Of a DNA stretch of 64,000 bases, positions 26,957 to 35,831 are shown one piece after another. Both the position numbers and the translations under genes were made by a program. The stretch comes from Sandaracinaceae bacterium. GTDB lineage: Bacteria; Myxococcota_A; Polyangia; Polyangiales; Houyiibacteriaceae. Positions within the stretch are counted from its first letter, which is position 1, and every line of letters starts with the position of its first letter. Location: assembly GCA_016706685.1 (NCBI GenBank), contig JADJJE010000019.1, positions 121,100 through 185,099 of the forward strand. Reading direction: 5' to 3'. The notes under the pieces were generated by a model, which searched no databases, had not been told where the DNA came from, and saw only the letters and a program-made list of their open reading frames with translations.

Positions 26957-28717
26957 CGTGCACCTCCCGTGACGTAGGTGCTGTCGGCCACGCGCCGCCG
27001 CGGCAGGTCTAGCCACACGTCGCGGTAGTTCTGCGACCACACCGGGTGCGGGTGATAGTTCATGACGTACGGCTGCCACAGCTCGGCGCCGAGATCGTTG
27101 CTCAGGAACGCCCACGGCGCGTCGCGTGAGACGATGTCGTTGGCCTGGCGATACAGCGCGAGGCGCCGCTCGCGGTCGGGCTCACCGCGCGCCTGGTCCA
27201 GCAGCGCGTCGAGCTCCGGGTTCCGATAGAACGAGCGGTTCTCGCTGGCCGTGGGCCGGATGTTCTGGCTGTGCAGCAGGATCTCGAGGAAGTTGCTCGG
27301 GTCCGGGAAGTCCATGTTCCAGGCCGAGGGGAACAGCTGCGCCTGCCCCGGCTTGCCCGTCTCTTCGAGGTACACCGAGAAAGCCACCTGGCGGTACTCC
27401 ACGCGGATGCCGATGCGCTCGAGGTCGCGGCCCCACTGCTGCGCGGCCACGAGCGAGCCCTGGCTCTCGCCAATCCACGCGGTCACCGGCTCCGGCAAGC
27501 CGTTGGGATAGCCCGCCAGGCGCATCTCTTCGCGGGCGCGCTCGAGGTCGAAGCGCTGCAGTGAGGGCAGGTGCTCGTCGTAGCCCGGGATCATGGGGGG
27601 CAGTATCTGGCCCGCTGGGAGCGCGCGGCCCTGGGCCATCTGCCGCATGAAGTCGCGGTCGATGGCGGCGGCCACGGCGCGGCGCACGTGCACGTTGTCG
27701 AACGGGGCCATCTCGGTGTTCATGCACAACCCGCGGATGGTGGCCTCCCGGCTCCTCGGCCATGTAGGGCGCCCACGCCTCGGCTTGCTTGAAGAACAGG
27801 TAGTGCACGGCGGGCAGGCTGGTGAGCACGTCCAGGTCGCCGTTGCTGAAGCGCCCCACGGCGGTCTCCCCCGAGAGCTGCTCGATCATCACCATGCGGT
27901 CGGGGTTGGGGCGGTTCGGCTGCCAGTAGCGCCGGTTGCGCGTGAAGGTCATCTGCACGCCGCGCTCCCACTCCTCGAAGGCGAAGGGCCCCGTGCCCAC
28001 GGGGTTGCGCTCCACCTCGCCCGGGTCGCCGAGGGCCGCGTAGTGCTCGTAGTTCTCGCGCGCCACCGGGTAGGCAAACACCATGGCCATGGCGTTGAGG
28101 AAGGTCTGGTCGGGCTGGTCCAGCGTGAAGGCGATTTCGTAGCGCCCGCGCACGGCGATGCCCTCCACGTGCTGCGCGCGTCCCTCGCGGTAGGCCTCGA
28201 AGCCGCGCAGGCGCGCGAAGAAGCTGACCCCGGGTGAGCCCGTGTCGGGGTGCAGCAGGCGCTCGATGCTCCAGCGCACGTCCTCGGCAACGAGCTCGCG
28301 CGGTCCGTCGAAGATGGGGCTGTCGTGGAAGTACACGCCCTCGCGCAGCTGGAACGTGAAGGTGCGCCCGTCTTCGCTCACCGTGGGCATGGCGGTGGCC
28401 AGGCTGGGCACCATCTGCCCCTCTTGGTCGTAGTCCAGCAGCCCGTCGTAGACCAAGCGCAGCGCCATGTACGAGTTCGCGTCGTAGGCGATGTGCGGAT
28501 CGAGCGAGTGCACGTCCGACGCGGCCCCGAACACGAAGGTGCCGCCCGAGCGCGGTGTGGCGTTGCCTGCGCCCACGTAGCGCGGGCCCTGCGGACGCGA
28601 GGGCACGTGGGTCACCGCGTAGGCCACGCAGCTCACCAGCGCGAGGCTGATGACCAGGCCGGGGAGGGCGCGCCGCACCCCGCTCGCCTTGGAGTCATTC
28701 CTTCGGGTCGAAGGCAT
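26953..28717 (-). CDS. Extracellular solute-binding protein family 5, frame interrupted
   Basis: An N-terminal signal or anchor (LPGLVISLALVSCVAYAV) precedes the family-5 domain: GGTFVFGAASDVHSLDPH, AMPTVSEDGRTFTFQLREGV and RNPVGTGPFAFEEWE. The frame shifts at about 27747-27749, where the run GGG has one base too many; the next frame continues ATIRGLCMNTEMAPFDNV and runs to a normal C-terminus. Joined, the protein has about 587 residues, the usual size for peptide-binding proteins. It would deliver peptides or other oligomers to the flanking permeases. A frame error in the sequence is the simplest explanation. Confidence 0.85.
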
Positions 28718-29564
28718 CGCGCAGCCCCTCCCCGAACAGGTTGAAGCCGAACACGGCGGTGGCGATGAGCGTGGCCGGCAGCAGCAGCAGGTGCGGCGCC
28801 GCGATCTTGAGGCTCTCGCTCTCGCTCAGCATGGAGCCCCAGCTGGCCGTGGGCGGACGCACCCCCAAGCCCAAGAAGCTGAGCGCGCTCTCGGCGATGA
28901 TCATGCGCGCCACCATGAGCGTGGCCAGCGCGATGATGGGCCCCGCGATGTTGGGCAGGATGTGCCGCACCAGGATGCGCGCGTGCGACACGCCCAGCGC
29001 GCGCGCGGCCTGCACGTACTCCTGGCTGCTGGCCTCCATGGTCTTGGCGCGGGTCACGCGCGCGAGCGTGGTCCACGAGAGGCCGCCCAGGATGACGCAC
29101 AGCACCATCAGCGGCGCGACCGTGCCCTCCACCACCCAGACCTTCTGCAGCACGATGGCGATGAGCAGGAAGGGCATGGACAGCACCAAGTCCACGAAGC
29201 GCATGGTGCTCAGGTCCAGCCAGCCCTTGAAGTAGCCGCTCAGCAGGCCGATGCCGACACCGATCAGGAGCGCCAGGCCCGTGGCCAGGTAGGCCACCGC
29301 CATGGAGACGGTGGCGCCGTGCAGCAAGCGGCTGAGCTCGTCGCGGCCCAGTGGCCCGTCGCCACCCAAGGGGTGACCCGCGACCGTGCCCGGGCGCTCG
29401 GGCAAGCCGTTGTCGTCCACCAGCGTCTCGCGGAACTGCTCGGCGGGGTCATGCGGCGCCAGCAGCGGGCCCAGCACGCCCGTCAGCGTGATGACCGCCA
29501 CGAGTGCGGCGCCGACCAGGGCGCCTTTATTCCGTCTGAATCGTCGCCACGCGCGGGGGTCCAT
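28695..29564 (-). CDS. ABC importer permease, DppC/OppC type
   Basis: This 289-residue permease begins with the OppC N-terminal domain (WRRFRRNKGALVGAALVAVI) and contains the conserved HPLGGDGPLGRDELSRLL and the EAA loop QAARALGVSHARILVRHILP. Five or six membrane helices are visible. It is the first gene of the operon and overlaps the start of the binding protein by 23 nt. No ATPase gene (DppD/DppF) follows, so the energy-coupling subunits must be encoded elsewhere. Confidence 0.92.
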   Translation of the reverse strand: MDPRAWRRFRRNKGALVGAALVAVITLTGVLGPLLAPHDPAEQFRETLVDDNGLPERPGTVAGHPLGGDGPLGRDELSRLLHGATVSMAVAYLATGLALLIGVGIGLLSGYFKGWLDLSTMRFVDLVLSMPFLLIAIVLQKVWVVEGTVAPLMVLCVILGGLSWTTLARVTRAKTMEASSQEYVQAARALGVSHARILVRHILPNIAGPIIALATLMVARMIIAESALSFLGLGVRPPTASWGSMLSESESLKIAAPHLLLLPATLIATAVFGFNLFGEGLRDAFDPKE

Positions 29565-29736
29565 CGGCAGACCGACGAGTATCCCGGACCCGCTCGGGGG
29601 TCAACGCCGACGTGCACCCAAAGGAGGGGGGCATACCGACATGTGGGGCACGTCGTCACACGCACCGATCCGGGGGGCAGATGTGGGATCGACCGATCGC
29701 CCAAGACGTCCACGATCTCTAAGTCTCCCCCCAGAT

Positions 29737-29750
29737 CGATAAATTTATCG
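29737..29750. promoter_or_regulatory. Perfect palindrome CGATAAATTTATCG
   Basis: A 14-bp perfect palindrome in the shared upstream region of the importer operon and the MerR-like gene. It is about 170 bp from the first and 150 bp from the second start codon. It may bind a dimeric regulator; which one is unknown. Confidence 0.4.
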
Positions 29751-29849
29751 CCGTCGAGGCGGGGCCTCCGCCGGCCCTGTGTCGAAAAGTCAATAATTTC
29801 ATCCAGATCTAGGTCGACTCGGGAACGTCAAGAAATCTGATAAAAATAG

Positions 29850-29879
29850 TTGACCACATTCTCTTGAAAGGAATACCTT
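29850..29879 (+). promoter_or_regulatory. Possible sigma-70 promoter of the MerR-like gene
   Basis: TTGACC at 29850 and TACCTT at 29874 are separated by 18 bp, giving a start of transcription about 10 nt before ATG 29897. The -10 element is a poor match, so this is tentative. Confidence 0.3.
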
Positions 29880-29896
29880 CAAGCGCCTTCAACGAG

Positions 29897-30469
29897 ATGA
29901 CTACCCTGATTCGATATGAGAGAGCCCGCCGAGGCCAAGCACCCGCAAACGCGGACGCCAGCTTCACCGAGGCCGAGCTGGACGACGTCGAGCAAAGTCA
30001 CCCAACGGGGATGAACGTGCAGCAGATCGTGGACGTGTTCGCGACGCAGGGTCGTGGGCTCACGGAGGCCACCTTCCGCAAGTACGTCCAGCTGGGGCTC
30101 CTGCCCCGCAGCGTGCGCGTGGGTCGCGAGGGCAAGGCGCGCGGTTCGCAGGGGCTCTACCCCGCCACGGCGGTGCGCCAGATCGACCACATCCGGCGGT
30201 TGATGCGGCAGGGCTACACCATCGACGAGATCCAGAAGGAGTTTCTCTTCGTGCGCGGCGACATCGAGGCGCTCACCCGCCAGATGACCCGTGTCTACGA
30301 CGCCATGGAGCGCGCGCTGGGTGAGCGTGCGGCCGCAGGCGAGGACCACGCGAGCTCACGCGATGCGCTGAGCCGTGCCACCCGGCTGGGCGCCGAGTGG
30401 GTGTCGGAGCTCGAGGCCATCGAGGCGCGCCTGACCATGCGCGCGCGGATGGCGAGAGCAGCAGTTTGA
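29897..30469 (+). CDS. MerR-like HTH protein
   Basis: A 190-residue protein with a MerR-type winged HTH (about 35-110): MNVQQIVDVFATQGRGLTEA, then FRKYVQLGLLPRS, a basic wing (GREGKARGSQGLYP) and the helix IDHIRRLMRQGYTIDEIQKE. The C-terminal part is helical (about 115-190), probably for dimerisation. ATG 29897 is preferred; a TTG start 33 nt upstream would lie inside the putative promoter. It is followed by the sigma-region-4-like gene 42 bp later, and the pair probably forms a regulatory unit. Confidence 0.75.
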   Translation: MTTLIRYERARRGQAPANADASFTEAELDDVEQSHPTGMNVQQIVDVFATQGRGLTEATFRKYVQLGLLPRSVRVGREGKARGSQGLYPATAVRQIDHIRRLMRQGYTIDEIQKEFLFVRGDIEALTRQMTRVYDAMERALGERAAAGEDHASSRDALSRATRLGAEWVSELEAIEARLTMRARMARAAV

Positions 30470-30511
30470 CCCGTCGCGGGGCGACGCAGCGGGTTTGAAG
30501 GAGCAACGAAC

Positions 30512-31132
30512 ATGAGCGAAGCAGCAATCAAGCAAGTCGAGGTGTTGGCGGCCCTCGTGAAGGAGACGGAGGGCGACAAGCCGTCTCTCTCGGGCGCCGT
30601 GCGGCAGCTCGCACTGAGCTCCGCGGTGGCCCCCGGGTTCGGCGACGCCGACCTCGATGAGGACGCGGTCGACGACATCGACGGCGACGAAGAGGACGAC
30701 GCAGAGCGTCCCGGTCGTCGGCGCCGGCGCAACCGCACGCGCGCGCGCACCATCAGCATTCGGCGGCTGAGCAAAGCGGAGCTCAACCGCGGCCGCATGC
30801 TCTACCCCGAGGAAGAGTACTGGCGCCCCAAGACACGCACCGAGTGCGTGGACATGGAGCGGCCGTGCCCCTTCGTGTCGTGCAAGTACCACCTCTACAT
30901 CGACGTCCACCCGGTGCGCGGCAGCATCAAGCTCAACTTCCCGGACGTGGACGTCTGGGAGATGACCGAGACGTGCTCGCTGGACATCGCGGACCGCGGC
31001 GGCATCACGCTCGAAGAGGTGGGCGAGATCATGAACCTCACGCGTGAGCGCGTGCGCCAGGTCGAGACCACCGGGCTCGGCAAGCTCGAGGCCGTGAAGG
31101 ACATCGAGCGCCTCAAGGACTACGTCTTCTGA
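30512..31132 (+). CDS. Sigma-70 region-4-like protein
   Basis: A 206-residue protein. After an acidic N-terminus and a basic RRRRRNRTRAR patch comes a Cys cluster (TECVDMERPCPFVSCKYH), then a C-terminal HTH of sigma-region-4 type: GGITLEEVGEIMNLTRERVR and QVETTGLGKL. There is no region 2, so it is not a full sigma factor. It may bind DNA near -35 or RNA polymerase, perhaps with a metal at the Cys/His cluster (inference). AAGGAG lies 8 nt before the ATG. The lnt gene follows 26 bp later. Confidence 0.75.
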   Translation: MSEAAIKQVEVLAALVKETEGDKPSLSGAVRQLALSSAVAPGFGDADLDEDAVDDIDGDEEDDAERPGRRRRRNRTRARTISIRRLSKAELNRGRMLYPEEEYWRPKTRTECVDMERPCPFVSCKYHLYIDVHPVRGSIKLNFPDVDVWEMTETCSLDIADRGGITLEEVGEIMNLTRERVRQVETTGLGKLEAVKDIERLKDYVF

Positions 31133-31158
31133 GCACCACGCGGGAGCCCCGCGCGCAC

Positions 31159-32736
31159 GTGCCGCCTGGACGCTCCGCTTCGTTCGTTCGCTCGCTGCTC
31201 CTCTCGGGGCTCACGGGTGGCCTCTTGGCCCTCGCGGGCCCACCGCTCTCGTCCCACTGGGCGGCGGCGCTCCTCGCGTTCCTCTTTGCGCCACTGCTGG
31301 CGCTGCTCATCCGCAGCCAAACGCCCGCTCGCTCGGGGCTGCTGGGGCTGGCTGCGGGGCTCGGCTTCGGCGTCATCTCGCTGCGCTTCGCGTTCGACGT
31401 GCTGCTGCGCTTCGCGGGCCTCGGGACGCTCGCCGCGCTGCCCGTCTTCCTGCTCTTGGTCGTGCTGCAGTCCGCTCCGCTGGTGCTCGCGCTGTTCGTC
31501 GCGCGCCTTTCGGACACGAGTGAGTCCACCCGCCTGCCCCTGACGCTGCCGCTCGCCATCGCGGCTTCGTTCGGGCTGGTGCCCGTGCTGTTCCCCTGGC
31601 ACGTGGGGCACTTCACGCTTCCGTGGCTGGCGTGGGCACAGCTGGCCGAGCTGGGCGGGCTGCCGCTGGTGGACCTGCTGACCGCGCAGGTGGGCTGCCT
31701 CGTGCTGGGTGCCTGGGAGCTTCGCGCCCACGGGCAAGCGAAGCGGGCCGGTGCGTTCGCGCTGGGGGCGCTGCTCCTGCTGGGCCTGCCGCTCGCCTTC
31801 GGCAGCATGCGCTTGGTGGACGTGGCCGCAGCCCGTGAGCAGGCGGCCGTGCTGCGCGTGGGCGTGGTGCAGCCGGACGTCTCCATTCGTGCTCTCCGTG
31901 AGGGGATGACGACCAGCGCGCGCCTCGCGCGGCTCGAGACCCTGAGTCGCGACGCCGCAGAGCAGGGGGCGCAGGTGGTGCTGTGGCCCGAGGCGGCCTA
32001 CCCGGTGCTGGTCTCCCGCGCCGCGCTCCTGGACCGCGAGGCGGGGACGCTGCGCTTCGACGGCCCCGACCTGCCGCACATCGTGGGCGCCATGAGCGCA
32101 GACCTCACGGACGCGAGTGGCTGCCGGCGCTGGAACACGCTCGTGGCCACCGACACGAGCGGGCGGCCCAGCGGGCACGTGGACAAGCGCCAGCGCTTCC
32201 CCTTTGCGGAGTTCATCCCGTTCTGGTCGTGGTCTTCGTGGCTGCAGGCCCGCTTTGAGTGCCCCGGCGAGCAAGTGGGCGAGGGCGACGCGCTGCTCTC
32301 GGTGGCTGGTGCGCCGCTCGGGCTGCTGAACTGCTACGAGGACGTGGGCCCCGGGCCCGCGCGCGCCGCCACGCTCGCGGGCGCCGACGTGCTGCTCAAC
32401 GTCTCGAACGACGCGTGGTTCGGGCGCTCCGTCCAGCCCGAGCTGCACCGCATCGTGGCGCGCTTCCGGGCCATCGAGACGCGACGGGATCTGGTGCGCG
32501 CCGTGAACACGGGGAGAAGTGGCCACATCAGCGCCACCGGCGAGGAGCTGGTGGTGTTGCCGCGGCACGAGCGCGGGCTCTTCGTGGCCAGCGCGCGCCG
32601 GCTCACGGGCACCAGCCTGTCGGTGCGGCTGGGCAACTGGGTGCCGCCCCTCGCGCTCGCGCTGTTGTTGCTGCTGGCCCTCTTGCCTCTGGCGCGGCGA
32701 CAGTCAGCGCGGCAAAGTCTCGAATCACGGGCTTGA
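31159..32736 (+). CDS. lnt: Apolipoprotein N-acyltransferase
   Basis: This 525-residue inner-membrane enzyme adds the third acyl chain to lipoproteins. Six or so N-terminal membrane helices are followed by a carbon-nitrogen hydrolase domain (about 225-480) with the catalytic triad E278 (LWPEAAYP), K343 (DKRQRFPFAEF) and C392 (LNCYED), and one C-terminal helix. All three residues are intact. It fits a genome rich in lipoproteins, many of them in this window. It probably shares a transcript with the upstream regulator and glpD. Confidence 0.93.
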   Translation: MPPGRSASFVRSLLLSGLTGGLLALAGPPLSSHWAAALLAFLFAPLLALLIRSQTPARSGLLGLAAGLGFGVISLRFAFDVLLRFAGLGTLAALPVFLLLVVLQSAPLVLALFVARLSDTSESTRLPLTLPLAIAASFGLVPVLFPWHVGHFTLPWLAWAQLAELGGLPLVDLLTAQVGCLVLGAWELRAHGQAKRAGAFALGALLLLGLPLAFGSMRLVDVAAAREQAAVLRVGVVQPDVSIRALREGMTTSARLARLETLSRDAAEQGAQVVLWPEAAYPVLVSRAALLDREAGTLRFDGPDLPHIVGAMSADLTDASGCRRWNTLVATDTSGRPSGHVDKRQRFPFAEFIPFWSWSSWLQARFECPGEQVGEGDALLSVAGAPLGLLNCYEDVGPGPARAATLAGADVLLNVSNDAWFGRSVQPELHRIVARFRAIETRRDLVRAVNTGRSGHISATGEELVVLPRHERGLFVASARRLTGTSLSVRLGNWVPPLALALLLLLALLPLARRQSARQSLESRA

Positions 32737-32757
32737 ACCTCCACCGCAGGCGGCCCT

Positions 32758-34500
32758 ATGAGCGACGCGCGGCGCGGAAACGGCGCCGAGAAACGGACGA
32801 CTGCGACCATGGCCAAGCGTGAAGAGATGTGGGATCGACTGGACCAGCCGGTGGACGTGCTGGTCATCGGCGGTGGCATCACGGGCGCGGGCATCGCACG
32901 CGACGCCGCCCGGCGCGGGCTCAAGGTGGCCGTGGTGGAGCAGCGCGACCTGGCCTACGGCACCAGCTCCCGCTCCAGCAAGCTGGTGCACGGCGGCCTG
33001 CGCTACCTCGAGAGCTACGAGTTCAGCCTGGTGTTCGAGTCCGTCAGCGAGCGCCGCATCCTCATGGACCTGGCGCCGCACTTGGTGAACCCGCTGGGCT
33101 TCCTGTTCCCGGTCTACAAGGGCGCGCGCCAGAGCCTCTTCGTCATCAACGCCGGCATGTGGCTGTACGACGGCCTGTCGCTGTTCCGCTCGCCCAAGAT
33201 CCACAAGAAGCTCAAGCCCAAGGAGGTGGCCGAGCTCGAGCCGGCCGTGAAGCAAGAGGGCCTCAAGGGGGCGCCGCTCTACTACGACTGCTCCACCGAC
33301 GACGCGCGCCTCACCATCGAGACCGCGCTCGACGCCGTGCAGCACGGCGCGGTGGTGGCCACGTATGCCCGGGTGGAGTCGTTCCTCAAGGACGAGAACG
33401 GCCGCATCCAGGGCGCCGTGGTGAAGTGCCAGACCACGGGCCAGCTCAAGGAGGTGCGCGCCAGCGTGGTGGTGAACGCCACCGGCCCGTGGACGGACAA
33501 GACCATGGCCATGAGCGGCACGCGCAAGGGGAACCTGCTGCGGCCCACCAAGGGCGTCCACATCGTGGTGGAGTACGACAAGCTGCCCATCTCGCACGCG
33601 GTGGTGTGCTTTCACCCCACGGACGAGCGCGTGCTCTTCGCGCTGCCCTGGGGCGACCGCACGTACATCGGCACCACGGACACGGACTACGAGGGCGACG
33701 CGGCCGACGTGTCGGCGACCCTCGAGGACGTGGACTACCTCATCGCCGCCAGCAACTCGTACTTCCCCGACCACCCCGTGGGGCGCACCGACGTCATCGC
33801 CACGTGGGCGGGCCTGCGCCCGCTGATTGCGCCGCCCTCGGCGGAGACCGACGGTGAAGAGGGCAGCGAGGTGAGCGAGTCCAAGGTCAGCCGCGAGCAC
33901 CAGATCGTGGTGGGCCAGGACGGCCTCATCACCATCGCAGGCGGCAAGCTCACCACCTATCGCAAGATGTCGGGTGAGCTGGTGGACACCGCGGTGGACC
34001 TGCTGCGCCTGATGGGCAAGCTGCCCGCCAAGCTGAGCGCTGCCGAGACCGACAAGCACCCGCTGCCGGGCGGGGTGGGCTGGCCGGCCGACGACGACCA
34101 CGCCAAGGTCACCGCGCTTGTGGTGCAGGCGGGGCGCGCCACGCTCAGCGCGGACACCGCGCGCTTTCTGGCAGACACCTATGGCATGCGCGCGCTGGAG
34201 CTGGCCAAGCGCTGTGCCGCCGACGCGTCGCTCGCTGCGCCGCTCTTGCCGGGGCGCTCCGAGATCGTGGCGCAGGTGGACTGGGCGCTCGACCAGGAGC
34301 TGGCGCACTCGCTGAGCGACGTGCTCACGCGGCGCACGCAGCTCTTCTACAAGGACACCAACCAGGGGCTCGACTGTGCCGAGGCGATTGCGCAGCGCAT
34401 GGCCAAGCGCCTGGGCTGGGACGACGCGCGCGTGGCCACGGAGCTGGCCACCTACCGCGAAGACGTCGCCCGCTCGCGTGCCTGGCAGCAGGAGATCTGA
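32758..34500 (+). CDS. glpD: Aerobic glycerol-3-phosphate dehydrogenase
   Basis: A 580-residue FAD-dependent dehydrogenase. The N-terminal FAD fold has VLVIGGGITGAGIARDAARR (about 35-54), followed by the family motif SSRSSKLVHGGLRYLE. The mid part carries NATGPWTD and the C-terminus has the GlpD cap domain with ITIAGGKLTTYRKM. It oxidises glycerol-3-phosphate to dihydroxyacetone phosphate at the membrane and passes electrons to quinone. ATG 32758 is first; a second in-frame ATG at 32809 is an alternative. It is 21 bp after lnt and likely cotranscribed, linking two phospholipid-related functions. Confidence 0.93.
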   Translation: MSDARRGNGAEKRTTATMAKREEMWDRLDQPVDVLVIGGGITGAGIARDAARRGLKVAVVEQRDLAYGTSSRSSKLVHGGLRYLESYEFSLVFESVSERRILMDLAPHLVNPLGFLFPVYKGARQSLFVINAGMWLYDGLSLFRSPKIHKKLKPKEVAELEPAVKQEGLKGAPLYYDCSTDDARLTIETALDAVQHGAVVATYARVESFLKDENGRIQGAVVKCQTTGQLKEVRASVVVNATGPWTDKTMAMSGTRKGNLLRPTKGVHIVVEYDKLPISHAVVCFHPTDERVLFALPWGDRTYIGTTDTDYEGDAADVSATLEDVDYLIAASNSYFPDHPVGRTDVIATWAGLRPLIAPPSAETDGEEGSEVSESKVSREHQIVVGQDGLITIAGGKLTTYRKMSGELVDTAVDLLRLMGKLPAKLSAAETDKHPLPGGVGWPADDDHAKVTALVVQAGRATLSADTARFLADTYGMRALELAKRCAADASLAAPLLPGRSEIVAQVDWALDQELAHSLSDVLTRRTQLFYKDTNQGLDCAEAIAQRMAKRLGWDDARVATELATYREDVARSRAWQQEI

Positions 34501-34509
34501 GCCGCGCCG

Positions 34510-35766
34510 CTACCGTTGGGCGATGGTCACGCGACCCTCGCGCATCATGATCACGCCGCCCTCGCCCGTGCAATCCCAGCAGGTGCTCCACTTGAGCGCG
34601 TTGGGCGTGCCCGGGCTGTAGGCCACGATCAGCGGCGGCGTCTCGCCCTCGAACACGAAGCTGGCGCCGTGCACCAGCGTGCCGTCGGGCATGGGGTGCG
34701 CCACCACGATGAGCGAGGCGCCCACGGCCGCGCTGGACCCGGAGAACACCCACACGTGCTCGCCTTCGGTGGGGCTCCAGCGCATGACGCCGGTGAAGGG
34801 GCGCCAGCCGGCGAGGTCTTCTTCGGTCTTCTCCGCCCGCTCGAGCACGCTGGCTGCCGCGGTGGCGGTGGTGCCCACGAAGCCCTCGGCGAAGCGAGCC
34901 ACCTCGGGCATCTGGCGCAGGTAGCCAGCCAGCGTGGCGTCGTCGGCCTCCACCAGCTCGTGCAGCTCGGTGCGTGCGTGCGCCGGATAGCTCAGCTCCG
35001 GTGCCGGGCCGCTGCAGCAGCGGAAGCCCACGCGCAGGCTGGGCGCGCTCGGGTCCATCACGTGACGCGCACCGCAGCGATGGTCGGCTGCTTCGGACTC
35101 GGCGCTCCCGCCCCGCGCCATCCACGTGGCGGCTTCTGCGCGCAGCGCGCGTGGCGCACCGCTGGCGGTCCACTCGGTCACGCTCACGCCCAGCGCCGGA
35201 CACGCCCACGGGTGAGGTGCATTGGGCGTAGTCGTCACGGCAGGCGGTCGCATCGAAGCGCTCGCCCGTCACGTAGTCGAGCACGCTGTCCCCCTTGCAG
35301 GCACGCTCCCACTCGAGCTCGTCGCACAGCCGCTGCTGGCGTTCGGCGCACAGCGCCTCGGCCTGCGGTCGCGTCACCTGTGTTCGTGGAGGCTGCGCCG
35401 GGTCGTTGGGGTAGGGCAGGCGGTCCATGCGGAACGCCGGCACCTGCAGCGCCACCAGGTCGGCCTCGCGCAGCGGGCTCCGCGAGCGCAGCCCCGGCCG
35501 GCTACCCACATGCAGCGTCCCGGCGGGCACGTCCACCTGCTCGCCGGCACGCGGGCCAGGAAGCGCAGCGCAGCCCTGGGGCCGGCTCTCGGCAGGGGTC
35601 GGCGGTTGCTCGGCTCGGCGCGGCCTCCGGCTCGCAGCGGGAGGGGCGCCTCGGGCTGCGAGCTGCTGGCGGGCGCCGGCGCGGCGGCGTCCGACCCGCA
35701 GCCCGCTCCCAGCAGCGACGTGCTCAGGAGGGCGGAGAGCAGGTAGAACCAGCGGGCGCGCAGCAT
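34510..35766 (-). CDS. Lipoprotein with formylglycine-generating-enzyme-like domain, frame interrupted
   Basis: Three frames join into one gene. The start at ATG 35766 gives a lipoprotein signal (LLSTSLLGAGC). Between about 35600 and 35660 the frame changes into AEQPPTPAESRPQGC, then the FGE-sulfatase fold: VPAGTLHVGS, AEALCAERQQRLCDELEWER. Near 35195-35210 the frame changes again to the ending VSVTEWTASG and LRVGFRCC, the canonical close of FGE folds. A 190-residue C-terminal domain follows with no clear family. True FGEs need a Cys pair late in the fold; that is not evident, so this is FGE-like only. It converges with glpD. Confidence 0.65.
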
Positions 35767-35831
35767 GCTCGGGAGACTATCGGCCCGCCACCGCACGTCC
35801 ACTTTCCCGCGCGCAGGGAGGCTGCGCTCGG

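Larger units (their letters stand above)
29565..29896. other. Divergent intergenic region with AT-rich patches
   Basis: About 330 bp separate the importer operon from the MerR-like gene. The right half is notably AT-rich for this genome and holds the palindrome at 29737-29750 and a possible promoter at 29850-29879. A GAGGC-GGG-GCCTC hairpin sits near 29756. No gene is supported in it. Confidence 0.6.

Noticed and set aside
29821..29897. TTG start at 29864 for the MerR-like gene
   Set aside because: It would lie within the possible promoter; ATG 29897 is sufficient and the HTH lies well downstream.
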